Below the pieces are notes generated by a model. The model was not told the origin of the DNA, did not search any database, and saw only the letters and a list, made by a program, of their open reading frames with translations. From Vitrella brassicaformis (taxonomy: Eukaryota > Sar > Vitrellaceae): a stretch of DNA of 64,000 nucleotides. The first letter of the stretch is position 1. Every line of letters starts with the position of its first letter. A program made the position numbers and the translations under genes. Location of the stretch: the NCBI GenBank assembly GCA_001179505.1, contig CDMY01000508.1:1-64000 (forward strand), given 5' to 3'. Shown one piece after another: positions 45,600-56,985 of this stretch.

Positions 45600-48574
45600 T
45601 TGGCTCACTCTTGTCTCATGTGTCCGACTGAGAGTCCCTTCGCTTGCTGGCCCAGAGAGCGCAGAGACGAGAGATCCTCTCGTCGATGACTGGCGCACAG
45701 CATGGATAGATGGAGACGTCCGACTCCTCTCGGCATACTGTCGCTTCTCCCCTCTCTCGACATGCTTCATGTCGTCAATCGGATCGATGGACACGCGCTT
45801 GCCCGACCTTTGCTGCGCTGTTTCTTCAGTGTCACCCTCTGGCCTTTCTTGCTCCTGCTTCTGCTCCATCCCGATGACAGAAGCAAAACGTTTGTAGCCT
45901 TTGTAGTCCCGCATCTTGTTCTCATCGATAGCGACAGACCGTCGTCTGTGTGTGACGACATCATCTGCTCTCTGAGAGGATCTCTCGGTGGTCACTTGAG
46001 GGCGATCGAAGGCGTGAGGCATCAGCTTGAGGATACGGCTGATCTTTCGTACTGCCTCCTTCCACTTCTCCCGCCAGTTGCGACGCTTGAAGACACCGGC
46101 TCGGCCACTGAGAAGCAGCTTAAGCAGGGATCAATCTGTGTATAGGAACATTCGGCTTACGCGAGGACGAGGAAGAACGTGTCGCCGATCTGCCCTCCCT
46201 CTGATAGAACCTCGCCTTTGTCGAAGATCCTTAGCCGCAATACTTTGCACAGCTCTCGTCTCGTGCGGCGCCCCAGCGCATTAAAGACGCGGCGCGTCTC
46301 TATCTGGAGAAAGGAAGCAAAGGTAGATTCTCGCGAGTGAGTGAGACACTCAAACTCTTACGAGGCTGTCGAAAAGCTCGATCTCTGGTGGTCCTCGTTG
46401 TTGAGGTAGCCTGTTTTTGAGTAGTGCTTCAGCTGCCTCCAGCAAGCACCGGCGGCTGCGATGGTGACGCAGATACCTGCAAGCAGAAGGAGGAATGACA
46501 TCTGCGTCTCGGGCATTTTGCATTATGCCTGATGTAGGTGACTCGATCGACCGTCAACACGATAGCTGACGTAATGGCCACCACATATCCCAGCCTTGGG
46601 CCTTCTCGAGCCAGTGCCCACTCGCCAAAGGCATCGCCTGATGGAGGCATTCCTGGATAACGATTCGGTCAAGACTTGGCCTTACCTTCCTCTAGTAGGG
46701 TGATAAGCTCGAGGGATTTTTCAATTGGCTCTCCCTCCTCTGTGTATGGCATCGGACCGGCAGCGCTGGCTGCCGATACACCAGAGACACTCGACGCAGC
46801 GTCAGCATGGTCCTAAATAACACACACAGGCCACACATCTGCGCAAATGTGCACAATTGTGTCCCTGCAGACCTCACCCCTTCGTTGTCCCTGCCCTTCC
46901 TCGCTCCAGAGATACTCTCCGGACTGATTTCCCCCTCGGTGCCTTCCTCCTCTCCGGCGCCGCTCAGGCAGCGATACGCGCCCAGGACGCCATTGAGCGG
47001 CAGATAGAAGAAGTCGGCTTGTGCACCGTCTTCTATGATCACATCATGCTCGCTCACGGACCTCACGCCCACGAACTTGGAGACCTCCAAAAGGGTTGAT
47101 CGGGGGATAGTGTCGAAAGGAGACATTGTCTCCAAAAAGTCAGACAGAAGCTTCAGGTCCTGCATTGCCCTGTGACACACGAAGTAAGGGGTTTCTAGAT
47201 GCCTCATCTCTCTTTCTGTCTCGTACCTGTCCTGGGGGGACCTTGATCTCATAATGTCCAGTGCAGCGCTCTTTTTGACGGCCAGGCTCCGAGCCTCTTT
47301 CAGCACAGACTGGTAGAAATCCTTGGACACCCACAAAAACTCACATCTGTCCAAGAGACGGGAGATAAGGGCCGATTTGCACCGATTTGCACGTTTACTT
47401 ACGGAGACAGAGTCCGAATGGTGGCCGCCCTTCTCTCGTTCCGAATCAGTGCCCATTCACCGAAGGAATCGCCCTCACTCAGATCAGCCAGATGCTTCTC
47501 GCCTTCCTTGGCTGCCGGGTGTAGCACTGCTTGGATATCTTCTCCCTCCATGGTCGCTTCATCATCGCCCTTTTTCTGCCTTGGCAAATCAGCAAACACA
47601 CCTACGGTGCCTAAGGCGAAAGAAACGCATAATGGCAAGGTTGATTTGCATTTTGCGGACCTTTCAAAATCAGAAAAAATGCATCTCCTTCATCTCCCTG
47701 ATGAAATAGCTCTTCCCGCTCTCGCTTTTCGAGAAACCTCAGCTCGCGACATACTAATTGACGCACGGCCACGCTCAAGGAACGAAAGAACTTATTGCCG
47801 CGGACAACCTTTGAAGAGAAACAAAAAAATCGTCAGAGTTCTCACGAGTGACCCTTTTTCCATTCACCATGAACAAGACTTCAATGTCGTCACGACTTCT
47901 CTCTTCGGGCGCCTTTGACCTCAGGATAGTCTTTGCCTCCTCGAGCACAGTTGCATCGATTTTCCTAAAGCCGCTGGGCCTTTCAGAGGCGCCAGTCGTC
48001 GCTTGTCGTGCGATGATCTTCTTGACCTGGCCCTCTTCGCCAGACTCAGCTGACGATCTCGTAGCTGCACCAAACAAGCAAATGCGACAAGGCAACCAAA
48101 ATGGAACAAGGGGCTGGATGCGGACCGGATGAAGATGATGACGGCAAGAAGGCGTGTTCATTGCACACTCGATGCGCTATGGTCGCCAGCAGGTCAGATT
48201 CCCAGGGCGTCGCGCTCTTGTCCTTAGTCAGCGCGAGAATTCGGTGTTGCAGGGCCAAATTCTAGACAAGCAAACGGCCAACAGGAAGGTCTTCACCGGC
48301 ACTGGACTTTCTCTCTTACCTGCCCACTGCTCGCCTTGGACCGCGTGCTGCCTTGTCGTTTCAACAGCGGTCGGTGTCCATCAGCTTGTGGATTTGGGGC
48401 GCCTGCGATGCGATGCGCTGATGCAACTGCTGAAACGAGGCCGCTGATGCGAGGGCTCCTCGGACTCATTGCCGGCGAGTGGACGGCCGGCAGTGACTCG
48501 GAAGTTTCATGATGCTGGGTGGGGGAAGAAGGGAGAGATGGCGAAGGACTGGGGGGCACAGGAATTCGCAGCAT
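45600..48574 (-). CDS. Protein with several cyclic-nucleotide-binding domains
   Basis: A multi-exon minus-strand gene; exon cores are at about 48574-48318, 48262-48171, 48060-47845, 47640-47400, 47340-46880, 46640-46430, 46304-46148 and 46127-45600. The N-terminus is Ser/Pro-rich. A first cNMP domain has the phosphate-binding cassette GDSFGEWALIRNERRAATI with the Arg that contacts the cyclic phosphate. A second (VSEHDVIIEDGAQADFFYLP, then GDAFGEWALAREGPRLGYV) lacks that RAA motif. A third starts FNALGRRTRRELCKVL and DKGEVLSEGGQIGDTFFLVL but breaks off after LAGRAGVFKRR. The arrangement resembles alveolate cGMP-binding regulators, but no kinase domain is seen. The C-terminal end is unclear and may run antisense into the LRR gene. 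It shares a 300-bp divergent promoter region with the P450 gene. Confidence 0.75.
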
Positions 48575-48875
48575 CTTAGCGGATGCCAGTCATAGATACG
48601 TCCAGAAGCAGGAAGGACTGATGTTAGGGACTTTCTCCGGGACAAAAAGCTCGCACCCATCCGCGATCCCCGCCAAGCCCAAATTGGGCTGATTCTAGTA
48701 GGCGGATGGTGTACTGTGATCCGCGCCCCATGCATCTGCACAGAAATTGATGACAAAAAAAGCTCTCCGAGAAGCGATCGGCGGTAGAAGACAACGTTAA
48801 CGAAAGACTGGCGGATCCGCACGACGACGGCATCAGATTCTGTGATTGTCAATCTGCTCGCTGAGACGACGGTCA
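48575..48875. promoter_or_regulatory. Divergent promoter region
   Basis: About 300 bp between the start of the cyclic-nucleotide-binding gene (minus) and the P450 gene (plus). Both promoters must lie here. No TATA box or other known element stands out. Confidence 0.4.
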
Positions 48876-51313
48876 ATGATGAAGAGTGCCGATCTCTCTC
48901 CCTCGGCTCTCCTCGACGCCGTGCGGGCACTGCTTGGTGAGGTGAAGATCCCTACATGGGTTCTGGTGGCAGCGTGCGGGACTGCCTCAGTGGCTGCCAT
49001 GTATGCGTATCTGCTGGACTTGAATCGGCGCAGAAGGGAGCATTTCAAGGTACGTGTGTGTGGATGACGGACAGACAGGCAGGCAGGCAGACAGACGGCC
49101 TTTCGATGCCCTGTGTGCCTGTGTGTGTTGTGGCAGGACACACCGCAACCAGATGAAGAGCACCCAATTCTGGCGGCGCTGCCCGTCACACGCAGGTGAA
49201 GTGCAATCGCCCTGACTGTGTCTTGGGGAAAAGGCCAGCCTCGGTTGTTCGTTTCTTTGCTCAGGGTGTTTGGGAGCCCGATGAACCATTCGCAGGGCGT
49301 CCAGGAACTAACGGACAAGCTTGGTCCAACATGGGGCGTCCGCATGCCTCTGTTCCTTCCTGGATTCGGCAAGCAAGGTACCGAGGGCGCCTTTTGCCCC
49401 GCCTGACTGACCTTGCGCTCACTGTCTTGCCTGCCGATTTCATCAGAGTTCCTTCTGTTCACGTCCGACCCGGCCATTATCAGCGAAGTGCAGGCCAAGA
49501 AAGACATCTTCCACAGCAGGCCAAGAACGGGCTTCGACACGATCATCCCTCAAGGCTTGCTGGCCCTCCGTGGGGACGAGAGGCAGTGGCAAACGCATCG
49601 GCGGCTCATTGCGCCTCTCTTCAGCGACAAGTTTTTGGCAGGTGAACGTTGCCGTTGCCAGAAGAGGAGAGAAGAGATGTGATGCAATTTCTTTGTGTGT
49701 GTCTGCGGCGTCTGTTCAGCGTATGGGCCCACACTGTACGAGAAGAGCGCGCTGCTGCATGATTCTCTTCTCCAGCACTTCAATGACAAAGTCAAAACGA
49801 AAGCGGTGCGTGCACTAGGAGAGATGAGACGACTGTGCATTGATGCACACACATTCCTTTTTGTATCTGTCGCGTCGCGTCGTGTCAGTTTGATGTGCAA
49901 GAGTGCCTGAATTTGGTCACATTGGACATCATCACGTCGATCGGTTTCGGTTTAGAGAAGGCTGACTCTGTGCGCGCGCTGCTGCCGCCGGATAGCCCAC
50001 AAGCACTCACGCCGAATGAGGTACGGATATATGTGCATGCGAGTGGGAAATCTCACCTGTACGGGTGTATGTGTGCGCGCATCAGTTGCGGTCGGCTCTT
50101 GCATTCAAGCGGTGAGTGAGTCGGTCGGAAGCACTGATGCGCCACTCGTGCACACATTCATGGGTCCCTGTGCGTCTGTCTTGGTAGGGCTTCTGACGTG
50201 TTCCTCGAAGAGGCCCATAATCGAGCCACAGAGCCATCAGTCGCACGGTGCGAGTTGCATTGAGCATACCACACCACACAGGCATCCACGAATGTGTCTG
50301 CTTCCCTCTCGGCGTGTGTCAGGTTTTGGCCGCCGAGATACATCCGCTACCTCTCTGCCTACGCAATGGCCACCAAGCGTGTGTACGAGGTGTATCGTCA
50401 CAAGGGTGACCCAGCCTCGCCTGCTGCATCGGGCCGCGGAAGCAAGGATCTCAACATGCTGATCGCTCTCAAGAATGCACAGGGTCAGTCAAGCAGCACA
50501 CACATCAACACAGACCCATCCACACACCCATCCACACACCCATCCATCCATGTGTGTGTGTGTGTGTGTGAATGTGTTTGTGCAGAGGGCGGAGAGCATA
50601 TGACTATGAAAGAGGTCAAAGATGAAATCATAAGCTTGATGCTTGCCGGTGAGTCGGTCGTTGGGAGGGAGGGAGGAACAGAGGCAGGCCTGGTGGTGGT
50701 GTTGTTGCTGTTCTCAGGTCATGAGACGACTGCCCTGACACGTCGTGGGCCTTGTATGAGTTGGCGGGCAACCCAGATGTCCAAGACAAGGTCTACAAAG
50801 AGGTCAGTCAGGAGATGCACACGTGGCCACGAGATAGGTGCACCGAGTGTGTTGCATCTGCGCATACAGGTCAAGAATGTGGATCTCAAGTCGCTATCGC
50901 TGATAGAAGTGAAAGACAAGCTGCCCTACACATACATGGTCTTGACAACGAAGCACCCAGCAGCCACACATCATTCATTTGTACGTCTCTCTTCCCAACA
51001 CAGACATTCCAAGAGGCTCTGCGCCTGCACCCCACCGCCCCCATATTTCCGCGAGAGGTACATGCACTTCGCTGCTTTGGCTTACAGGTCTGCCATGCTA
51101 CTGTTCCGTTGCAGGCGTCTGAGGATGTTGTGCTGGGCGGCAAGTATCGTCTTACTGCAGGGTCCCGCATTCTGTTCAACCAGCAGGCGCTTGCCTGGAA
51201 CACCGAGCTGTGGGGGCCCGATGCCAAGAAATTCAAACCAGAAAGGTGCGTGCGACAAAACAGACAGGGCAAAAAAGGAAACGAGCAAATGTGCTCCTGT
51301 GTGTGTGCGAGTG

Positions 51314-51362
<49 letters not shown>

Positions 51363-51658
51363 CTCTCAGGATGCAACGCCCCGATTTGGCCGACCTGGAC
51401 AACTACTTCCCTTTCGGCTTTGGCCAAAGGTATTGACCACAACGACGCATGTACTCTTCATGTGTGTGACATCATCCATCCAGGATATGCATCGGCAAGC
51501 GGCTGGCCTACGTCGAAGGCGTCTTCCTCCTTGCGCACTTCATCCAGGACTTCCATTTGGCCGTGCCGTCAGACTTTGCGCCGCGATATGAGGTGCGAGT
51601 GACGCTGCGGAGTGCAGACGGCATCACGCTGCTGCTGACGCCAAGGGCACACGATTGA
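48876..51658 (+). CDS. Cytochrome P450, with a one-base frameshift
   Basis: Fifteen exons: 48876-49049, 49137-49195, 49265-49377, 49447-49641, 49720-49805, 49889-50020, 50086-50111, 50323-50483, 50586-50648, 50718-50802, 50870-50938, 51004-51057, 51115-51245, 51370-51429, 51484-51658 (TGA), about 527 residues. An N-terminal membrane anchor (VLVAACGTASVAAMYAYLL) is followed by all P450 hallmarks: I-helix AGHETTALT, K-helix EALRLHP (ExxR), KFKPERM and the heme loop FGFGQRICIGKRLA with the Cys ligand. It is an ER monooxygenase; the substrate is unknown. In exon 10, between ALT and SWALYELAGNP, one base is missing near 50741, so the total is one short of a multiple of three. It is either a sequencing error or a recent disabling mutation; the rest is fully conserved. 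Confidence 0.9.
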
Positions 51659-52186
51659 ACCGATCCGACTGAGGCCTCGAGCGTTTGGTGTGCCTCGAGA
51701 GAGAGTCTGCAAATGTCTCCTTTTTCTTTTTGCGTAGCGGTAAGCGGGGAGTTGAGCTGCGGTTCTTAATGTTTACGCATGCACTGGTGCAGGCAGGACT
51801 CTACTCACTGGAAATTGGCAGAGACACGTTGTTTGGTGAATGGCATCATACAAAGACAAATCTGCTCGCTAGCTGCCCTCGTCTGCTCCCTGTGTGCTGG
51901 ACATCCATGCGCTGCGTATGTATTGTACGGACGGGCGGAAAGGAAGACGAGGCCGACAGTCACAGACGATCATGTCTTCGTCATGACGTGATCGTCAAGA
52001 ATGGTTTTTTCGTTTTGTCTGGGTCGGAAGACTCATCGATACATCACAGTGTGTGTGTGTCACGCAGGAAAGTCATGCGGAAGCGAACACCAGATACGTC
52101 GATGAGTTTCATGCATCCCCTAATTCCTAACGGCCAGCTTCATTTCACGACGTGTGTGGAAGAAGTATGCATATGTTTTCCTCCGC
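51659..52186. other. Intergenic / 5' region of the GT90 gene
   Basis: No separate gene is supported. The open frame before 52187 lacks an ATG and a recognisable domain. Confidence 0.4.
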
Positions 52187-54148
52187 ATGGGTATTGCCCT
52201 GCGCGCCCTGGTGGGCGTCTGCTTGGGGTTCACGACCGTCGCCTTCGTCGGTGTCTTCATCCCCAGGGAGTTCTCGCGTGTGGAGAACAAAGCCGCTCCG
52301 CCCTCGTATTCTTTGCTCTCTTCGCCTGTCCGAGACTATATTGAGCAGCTGACACTGGGGCGCACAGCTGCAGAGTCACGAGAGGGCTGCCCATTCTTGG
52401 CCAAGACACCAGCCGATATTGGCGATGGGGGAAGCGGCATTGACGCGCTCCCCGGTGTGCAGCCTCCCATCGATTTGAAGGCTCTGGATGGCTTCTTGAG
52501 TGCCATCAACGACGACACCGATGCCGGCCTGCTAACGAATCACTGCGAGAGATACTGGGATGAGATTCTCGACGAGAACCCAACCCTTATCGCACTGGAG
52601 AAGCATAAGCCGTGGACCTCAGAGGAGGTGACGCTCCTCGCCAACCGAGGCGTTCGACTCAAGGGCGCTGTGCGGCTGCCGTACCACAATCGTTTGCCCC
52701 TTCGGCTGAGCATTACCAACGGCGCGCTGGTCTGCCACTCTATCAAGGACTGCCAGCCCCTCGAGACTCCTCCCAACGGGAGATTCGCAGTGGAACGGAT
52801 AAACGCGCGGCGCGTGGCCCGCTCTCTCGCGGATGCCGTTGATTGGGCGGCCAACAACAGCGTCAACTTGGGGGACGCGGCCTTTTCGATACCAGTCGAG
52901 GACTGCCCCAACTTCTGGTCAGTGGGACTGATATTGACAGACAGGTTCCCCATCTTGACACGTCCCGTCCGTGTGTTGTCTGCAGGCGTTCGAAGGTGCC
53001 GGTTGGCGGAGATTACATTGGGCCCGGCAGCCAGGAGCCGTGTGAGCGCGCCAGACCTCAGTACAAGCGAAAAGGGCCTCCCGCCCTGGTGCTGAGCGAG
53101 TCGTCGTTCACGGAGTACACCTGGGACATTCCCGGTGTCTGGTTCCACGAAAACGACGAGACCATGACACGTGAGATTGTCAAGGACCTCTATTACACCG
53201 CTGACGATGGGGATGGACACCCCAGGTTCTCAGAGGCGCTCTTCGCCGCCGAGTGGGCAAAGAAGAAAAACGAGGCCTTCTTCATCGGCCTCAACACAGA
53301 CGACAGCCGGGTGCAGCTGGCTTGCGAGCTCAGTATGATGGACCCGGAGCTGTTTCAGCACGTCTTCATTGCTGGTGCTGACGTCAGAATGAGACAACCT
53401 GTCAACTGCACCGACACAGCCCGCGAATTGGAGCGGTGAGTTGACCCTCACTTGGGCAGAGAAACATGCAGGTGTATCTATCGGCCTGCTGACCCGTGTC
53501 GGTCTTTGGCTTTTGTGTCCATGTGTGCAGAGAGCTGGGATGTTCCGCCTCTCACATCTGTCGGCGGAACAAGACTCTTGCCGAGGAGTTTGTGGAGCTG
53601 ATGCTTTCAACAAAGTACCACCTGGACCTGCCTGGCTACGGGCCCTGGAGCCACAGGTTGCGAATGCTGCTGCTCAGCGGCTCGGTGATATTCGAGCCGC
53701 CACGCAGCTTTGCAGCCACACAATTCTTCGATGCCCCTCTGAAGCGGCGAAACCTGATCGTGCGCTTCACTGACGCGACAGACCTCTATGAGAAGATCCA
53801 GTGGTTCAGGAGACATGACGACGTCGCGAGGAGGCTGGCGGCAGCGATGCACAAGATCGGATGGTACGCACGGCAGCAGACACGCACACAGAGACTCACA
53901 CCAGATGCGTGTGTGATATCTCCGGCCATAACAGGCATTGCCTGACGCACGAGAGTGTTCGTCAGTCCCTTGTCATGCTGCTGAAGCGCCTTGGAGCCCT
54001 CCACGAGCCGACGGTCGGCAAAGCAAGGCGACCTGGCAAGCGTCTGGATGACGACATCAGATGTGTGATCGGCGAGGGGACGCCTCTGCACGCGGCGATG
54101 GATGGCTTCGGCGAGGCTGCCGACGAGTGCTATCTGGCCGCCTTGTGA
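52187..54148 (+). CDS. GT90 / CAP10-domain glycosyltransferase
   Basis: Four exons (52187-52917, 52986-53435, 53531-53863, 53935-54148; TGA) give 575 residues. The first in-frame ATG gives a type II signal anchor (ALRALVGVCLGFTTVAFVGV), as expected for a Golgi or ER transferase. The second half carries the CAP10 (GT90) core: KYHLDLPGYGPWSHRLRMLL, LLLSGSVIFEP, AATQFFDAPL and IQWFRRHDDVARRLA. This corresponds to the sugar-nucleotide site and catalytic region of the POGLUT/KDELC/CAP10 family, which transfers glucose or xylose to protein or capsule acceptors. The donor and acceptor here cannot be deduced. All junctions are in phase with no visible lesions. The upstream start is uncertain by one possible extra exon. 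Confidence 0.87.
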
Positions 54149-55179
54149 AGAGATCCATCGCCAGGTGAGGCCATCCATTTATGTGTGGCCATGGAATTTT
54201 ATTCATTTAATCGTGGCAAAGCAGTGTGTGTCTCCATGCACGTACGAACCACACACGCGGCTGTCTGTCTGTCTGTCTGTCTGTCGATCGGATCCATTCA
54301 TGTGCATGCCCAACCAGTAGGTAGGTCTCTTTCTTTCTTTCTTTCTTTCCGTTGTCCGTGCCGTTTGTCGGTGGTAAATGGTACGTGCCTGACTGACTTT
54401 TCTGCTCTCTCTGCTGTGGGTGACGGCCGTGGATACCGTCTGTCTGTCTGTCTGTCTGTCTGGATCCACTGCATCCATTGGAGATTTTGACGCACACGTG
54501 TGTGAGCGTGTGGCTATGGTGATGTGTGATAGTAATTTGCTAGTGGCACGTGCGTCGATCGGTGGAGACTGACTGTGTTTGCGTTCTGTGTGCGTGAAAT
54601 CACGCACAGACGGACAGCGAGCCAGACTAAGGAGGGCTTCGACTAAGCAGTGTTTTGCCAGTAATCACCCACGAGTAGGAATATTTTGTGACATCTCCAT
54701 CCAGCCCACCGGTGGGTAGCATTCATTCAGGCGGAGAGGCCACGGACAGCCGCTCACAGTCGTTAAGCAGTCGCTGAAGAGGCCCAGCGGCACACAAGCA
54801 AACGTACACCTCGACACAGGGATATCTCCACTCGGTCACTCTCTTTGGGCCTCACACATACACACATCCTCCTGTCGCCCACTGAGGCACCACCCACATG
54901 GACAGCATAGCCACACAGCCACTGCGACAGACAGGCACACTGCGGCAGCTGAGGGTGTACTGATACTGATAGAGCACCAAAGTCACCGATCCTAGTCGAC
55001 TGGGCCGCTGTCACCGTGGCCCAAACCCAGACCCACTTTCACAGTCTGATCAATCGTCTCTCTGCGTCGGCTGGTCTGAATGGGCGGTCAGCGAGCACAT
55101 CAAATTGAGCGCTTCGGCCATTCAAACCATGACCTCGATCGATGTCGACATTTTTAATGAGGTGAGGAGACATGTCATG
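54149..55179. other. Intergenic with tetranucleotide repeats
   Basis: No supported gene. TGTC repeats lie at about 54261-54284 and 54440-54460 and a TTTC repeat at about 54328-54348. The rest has no recognisable feature. Confidence 0.6.
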
Positions 55180-55420
55180 ACGCAGGTGTGCGCACACAGA
55201 TATTCATCATGTACACAGAGATTCATCATATACACGCACTCCGAGTCCACCCGTGCATGCGCACGTGCATGCGCAGGTGTGCGCATACAGACGTTCATCA
55301 TATACACATACTCCAAGTTGACACGTGCATGCGCAGGGGTGCGCACAGAGGCATTCATCATATACACACACTCCAAGTCGGCATGTGTGTATGTGATGAA
55401 TGTGTGTGTCACTCGACCTC
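55180..55420 (-). repeat. 60-bp satellite array (reverse), about four units
   Basis: It begins GCAGGTGTGCGCACACAGAT and runs to about 55385. A short piece with the opposite reading (GTGTGTATGTGATGAATGTG) follows, so the array end is inverted. One unit is shortened between the first two. Confidence 0.88.
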
Positions 55421-55899
55421 CATGAGATCTTTGGGTAAACGAGGGGCCACGAGTGATCGTCTTGAGTTTCATACGAGGGCATGCCGCAGCAGATGCATAA
55501 TCACAGGCAGCGCGTAACAGGCAAGCAACCATGCAAAGCCGGCACACACAAAAGCACGGTCCATACAGCCTCGCGAGTCGCACCCATAGATACACGCAAC
55601 ATACACGAAAATAGAGAGCGCCCATAGCGCGGCCGACGGTCCCACAGAGGTGTAGGATGGGGAGACGGCCTACAGTATGCATCTTTGCACTGAGAAGTGA
55701 CGTTCTTTGACTGACGAGGCGAGCAAGCAAACCATACACAGCCAAGAATTCAACAGGCACGCGCCGAAGTTCTCCCTGTCATAGACAGGCACAACGCAAG
55801 CAGCCGGGCAAGCGAGCAAACACTCGAGTTCGAGCCGGTGAGATCCACCTTTGGTCCTCACTGGGAAAGAGGGTGCCAGCCCCCGAAGAGGCGCTCAGC

Positions 55900-56220
55900 G
55901 CCTATGTAAAGTAGAAAAGATCGCCGGCCTACGTTTCGTCCGTCTCGCTGCGAAGACATTTGGCCGCTGGGGGCAGCAAGCGATTGAATTCGTCAGGAAG
56001 CTCGCCAAGAGGAAGGCCCGCCCCTTGGCCATCCCCGCCGCTGAATGCACATTGTCCAGTGAAAATATCATCAACCGTCGGGGCCGGCTCCTGCCCGTAC
56101 AGCTGGTAAAGCACAACGCGTTCCACGTGGCTAGCCGCGTGAAGCGTGTCGCATCTACCGGAGGACCCCGAAAAAAAAGGCTCCTTTCCAGAGGACTTCA
56201 TCAGCCGAGGCGCCTGTAGG
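55900..56220 (+). pseudogene. Non-LTR-like reverse-transcriptase C-terminal fragment, copy 2
   Basis: The frame reads GLRFVRLAAKTFGRWGQQAI then FVRKLAKRKARPLAIPAAE, homologous to the fragment at 38741-39062 and slightly longer (KHNAFHVASRVKRVA). It ends at a stop before AGGCCTCACA, as in copy 1. Catalytic parts are absent. Nothing else is recognised between 55421 and 55899 or between 56221 and 56690. Confidence 0.5.
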
Positions 56221-56690
56221 CCTCACACAAGTCCCCCCTCTGGTTGGTGCGCCCGCGTGTCGCTTCATATCGTATGCATGCAGTTTCATGCTGTGTGCAT
56301 GCATGGGTATCTGGTGTGTCTTTGTTGCGTGTCTGTATCGTATGGTTGCGTTGCTAGTGCTCTACCGCTGGCATGCGTGCTTTTATCGACATTCGTCGCC
56401 CCTTGTTTACACTGGAGTACAAAGCATACCGTTGCACCCTCAAGTACTCTTTGACAGCGTCCCTCTGCAATTATTCGGTAACAACGCCCCGTCAAACTAG
56501 GGAGCTCCCCGCTTATTGCCTTCACTGCGTCCGACTCTGGATGGCCTCATCGACGTATTTGCCTGTGTGTGCAACGAATTCGTCAGGTTCAGAGAATTCC
56601 GGTAAAAGAAGAGAAAGGAGGAATAAACGAGAAAGACAGATGGCATGCATATCTACACATAGAGCCGGCACATATATTCGGCGTCTGAAA

Positions 56691-56985
56691 CTACCCTGGC
56701 CACCTGTGCGAACCAATATTGGTGTCGTTTAATTGTATGCTCTTCACGGCAGCCAGGCGAGACCAGGCTTTTGGGATAGTCTGAAGAGCGTTGCTGTGAA
56801 GATTGACATGCTCCACGCTAAAACCAGGCAAGGTCAGACGTGCCTCAAACACACTCGTATTTGTCTCACATCTCTTCATTTGCGTCTCCGGAAGGAATCC
56901 ATTGCAGCCGAAGCCTTCGATGCGATTGTAGCTGAGGTCTAGCCATCCGAGTGACGCGAGGGGCTGCAAAGACGGCAGCAAACAC
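56691..56985 (-). pseudogene. LRR gene fragment cut by the satellite
   Basis: The minus-strand frame contains LPSLQPLASLGWLDLSYNRI and HVNLHSNALQTIPKAWSRLA. It matches the LRR exons at 28573-28150 of the large LRR gene (LPSLQPLVSLRTLDLSYNRI, ISVHSNGLDTIPETWYQLPA), with the intron lost or unspliced. It starts exactly where the satellite array begins and has no upstream LRR, signal peptide or downstream modules. Confidence 0.7.

Noticed and set aside
55795-55850. A tRNA-like T-arm (GTTCGAGCC) near 55826
   Set aside because: No matching acceptor, D or anticodon arms could be folded around it.
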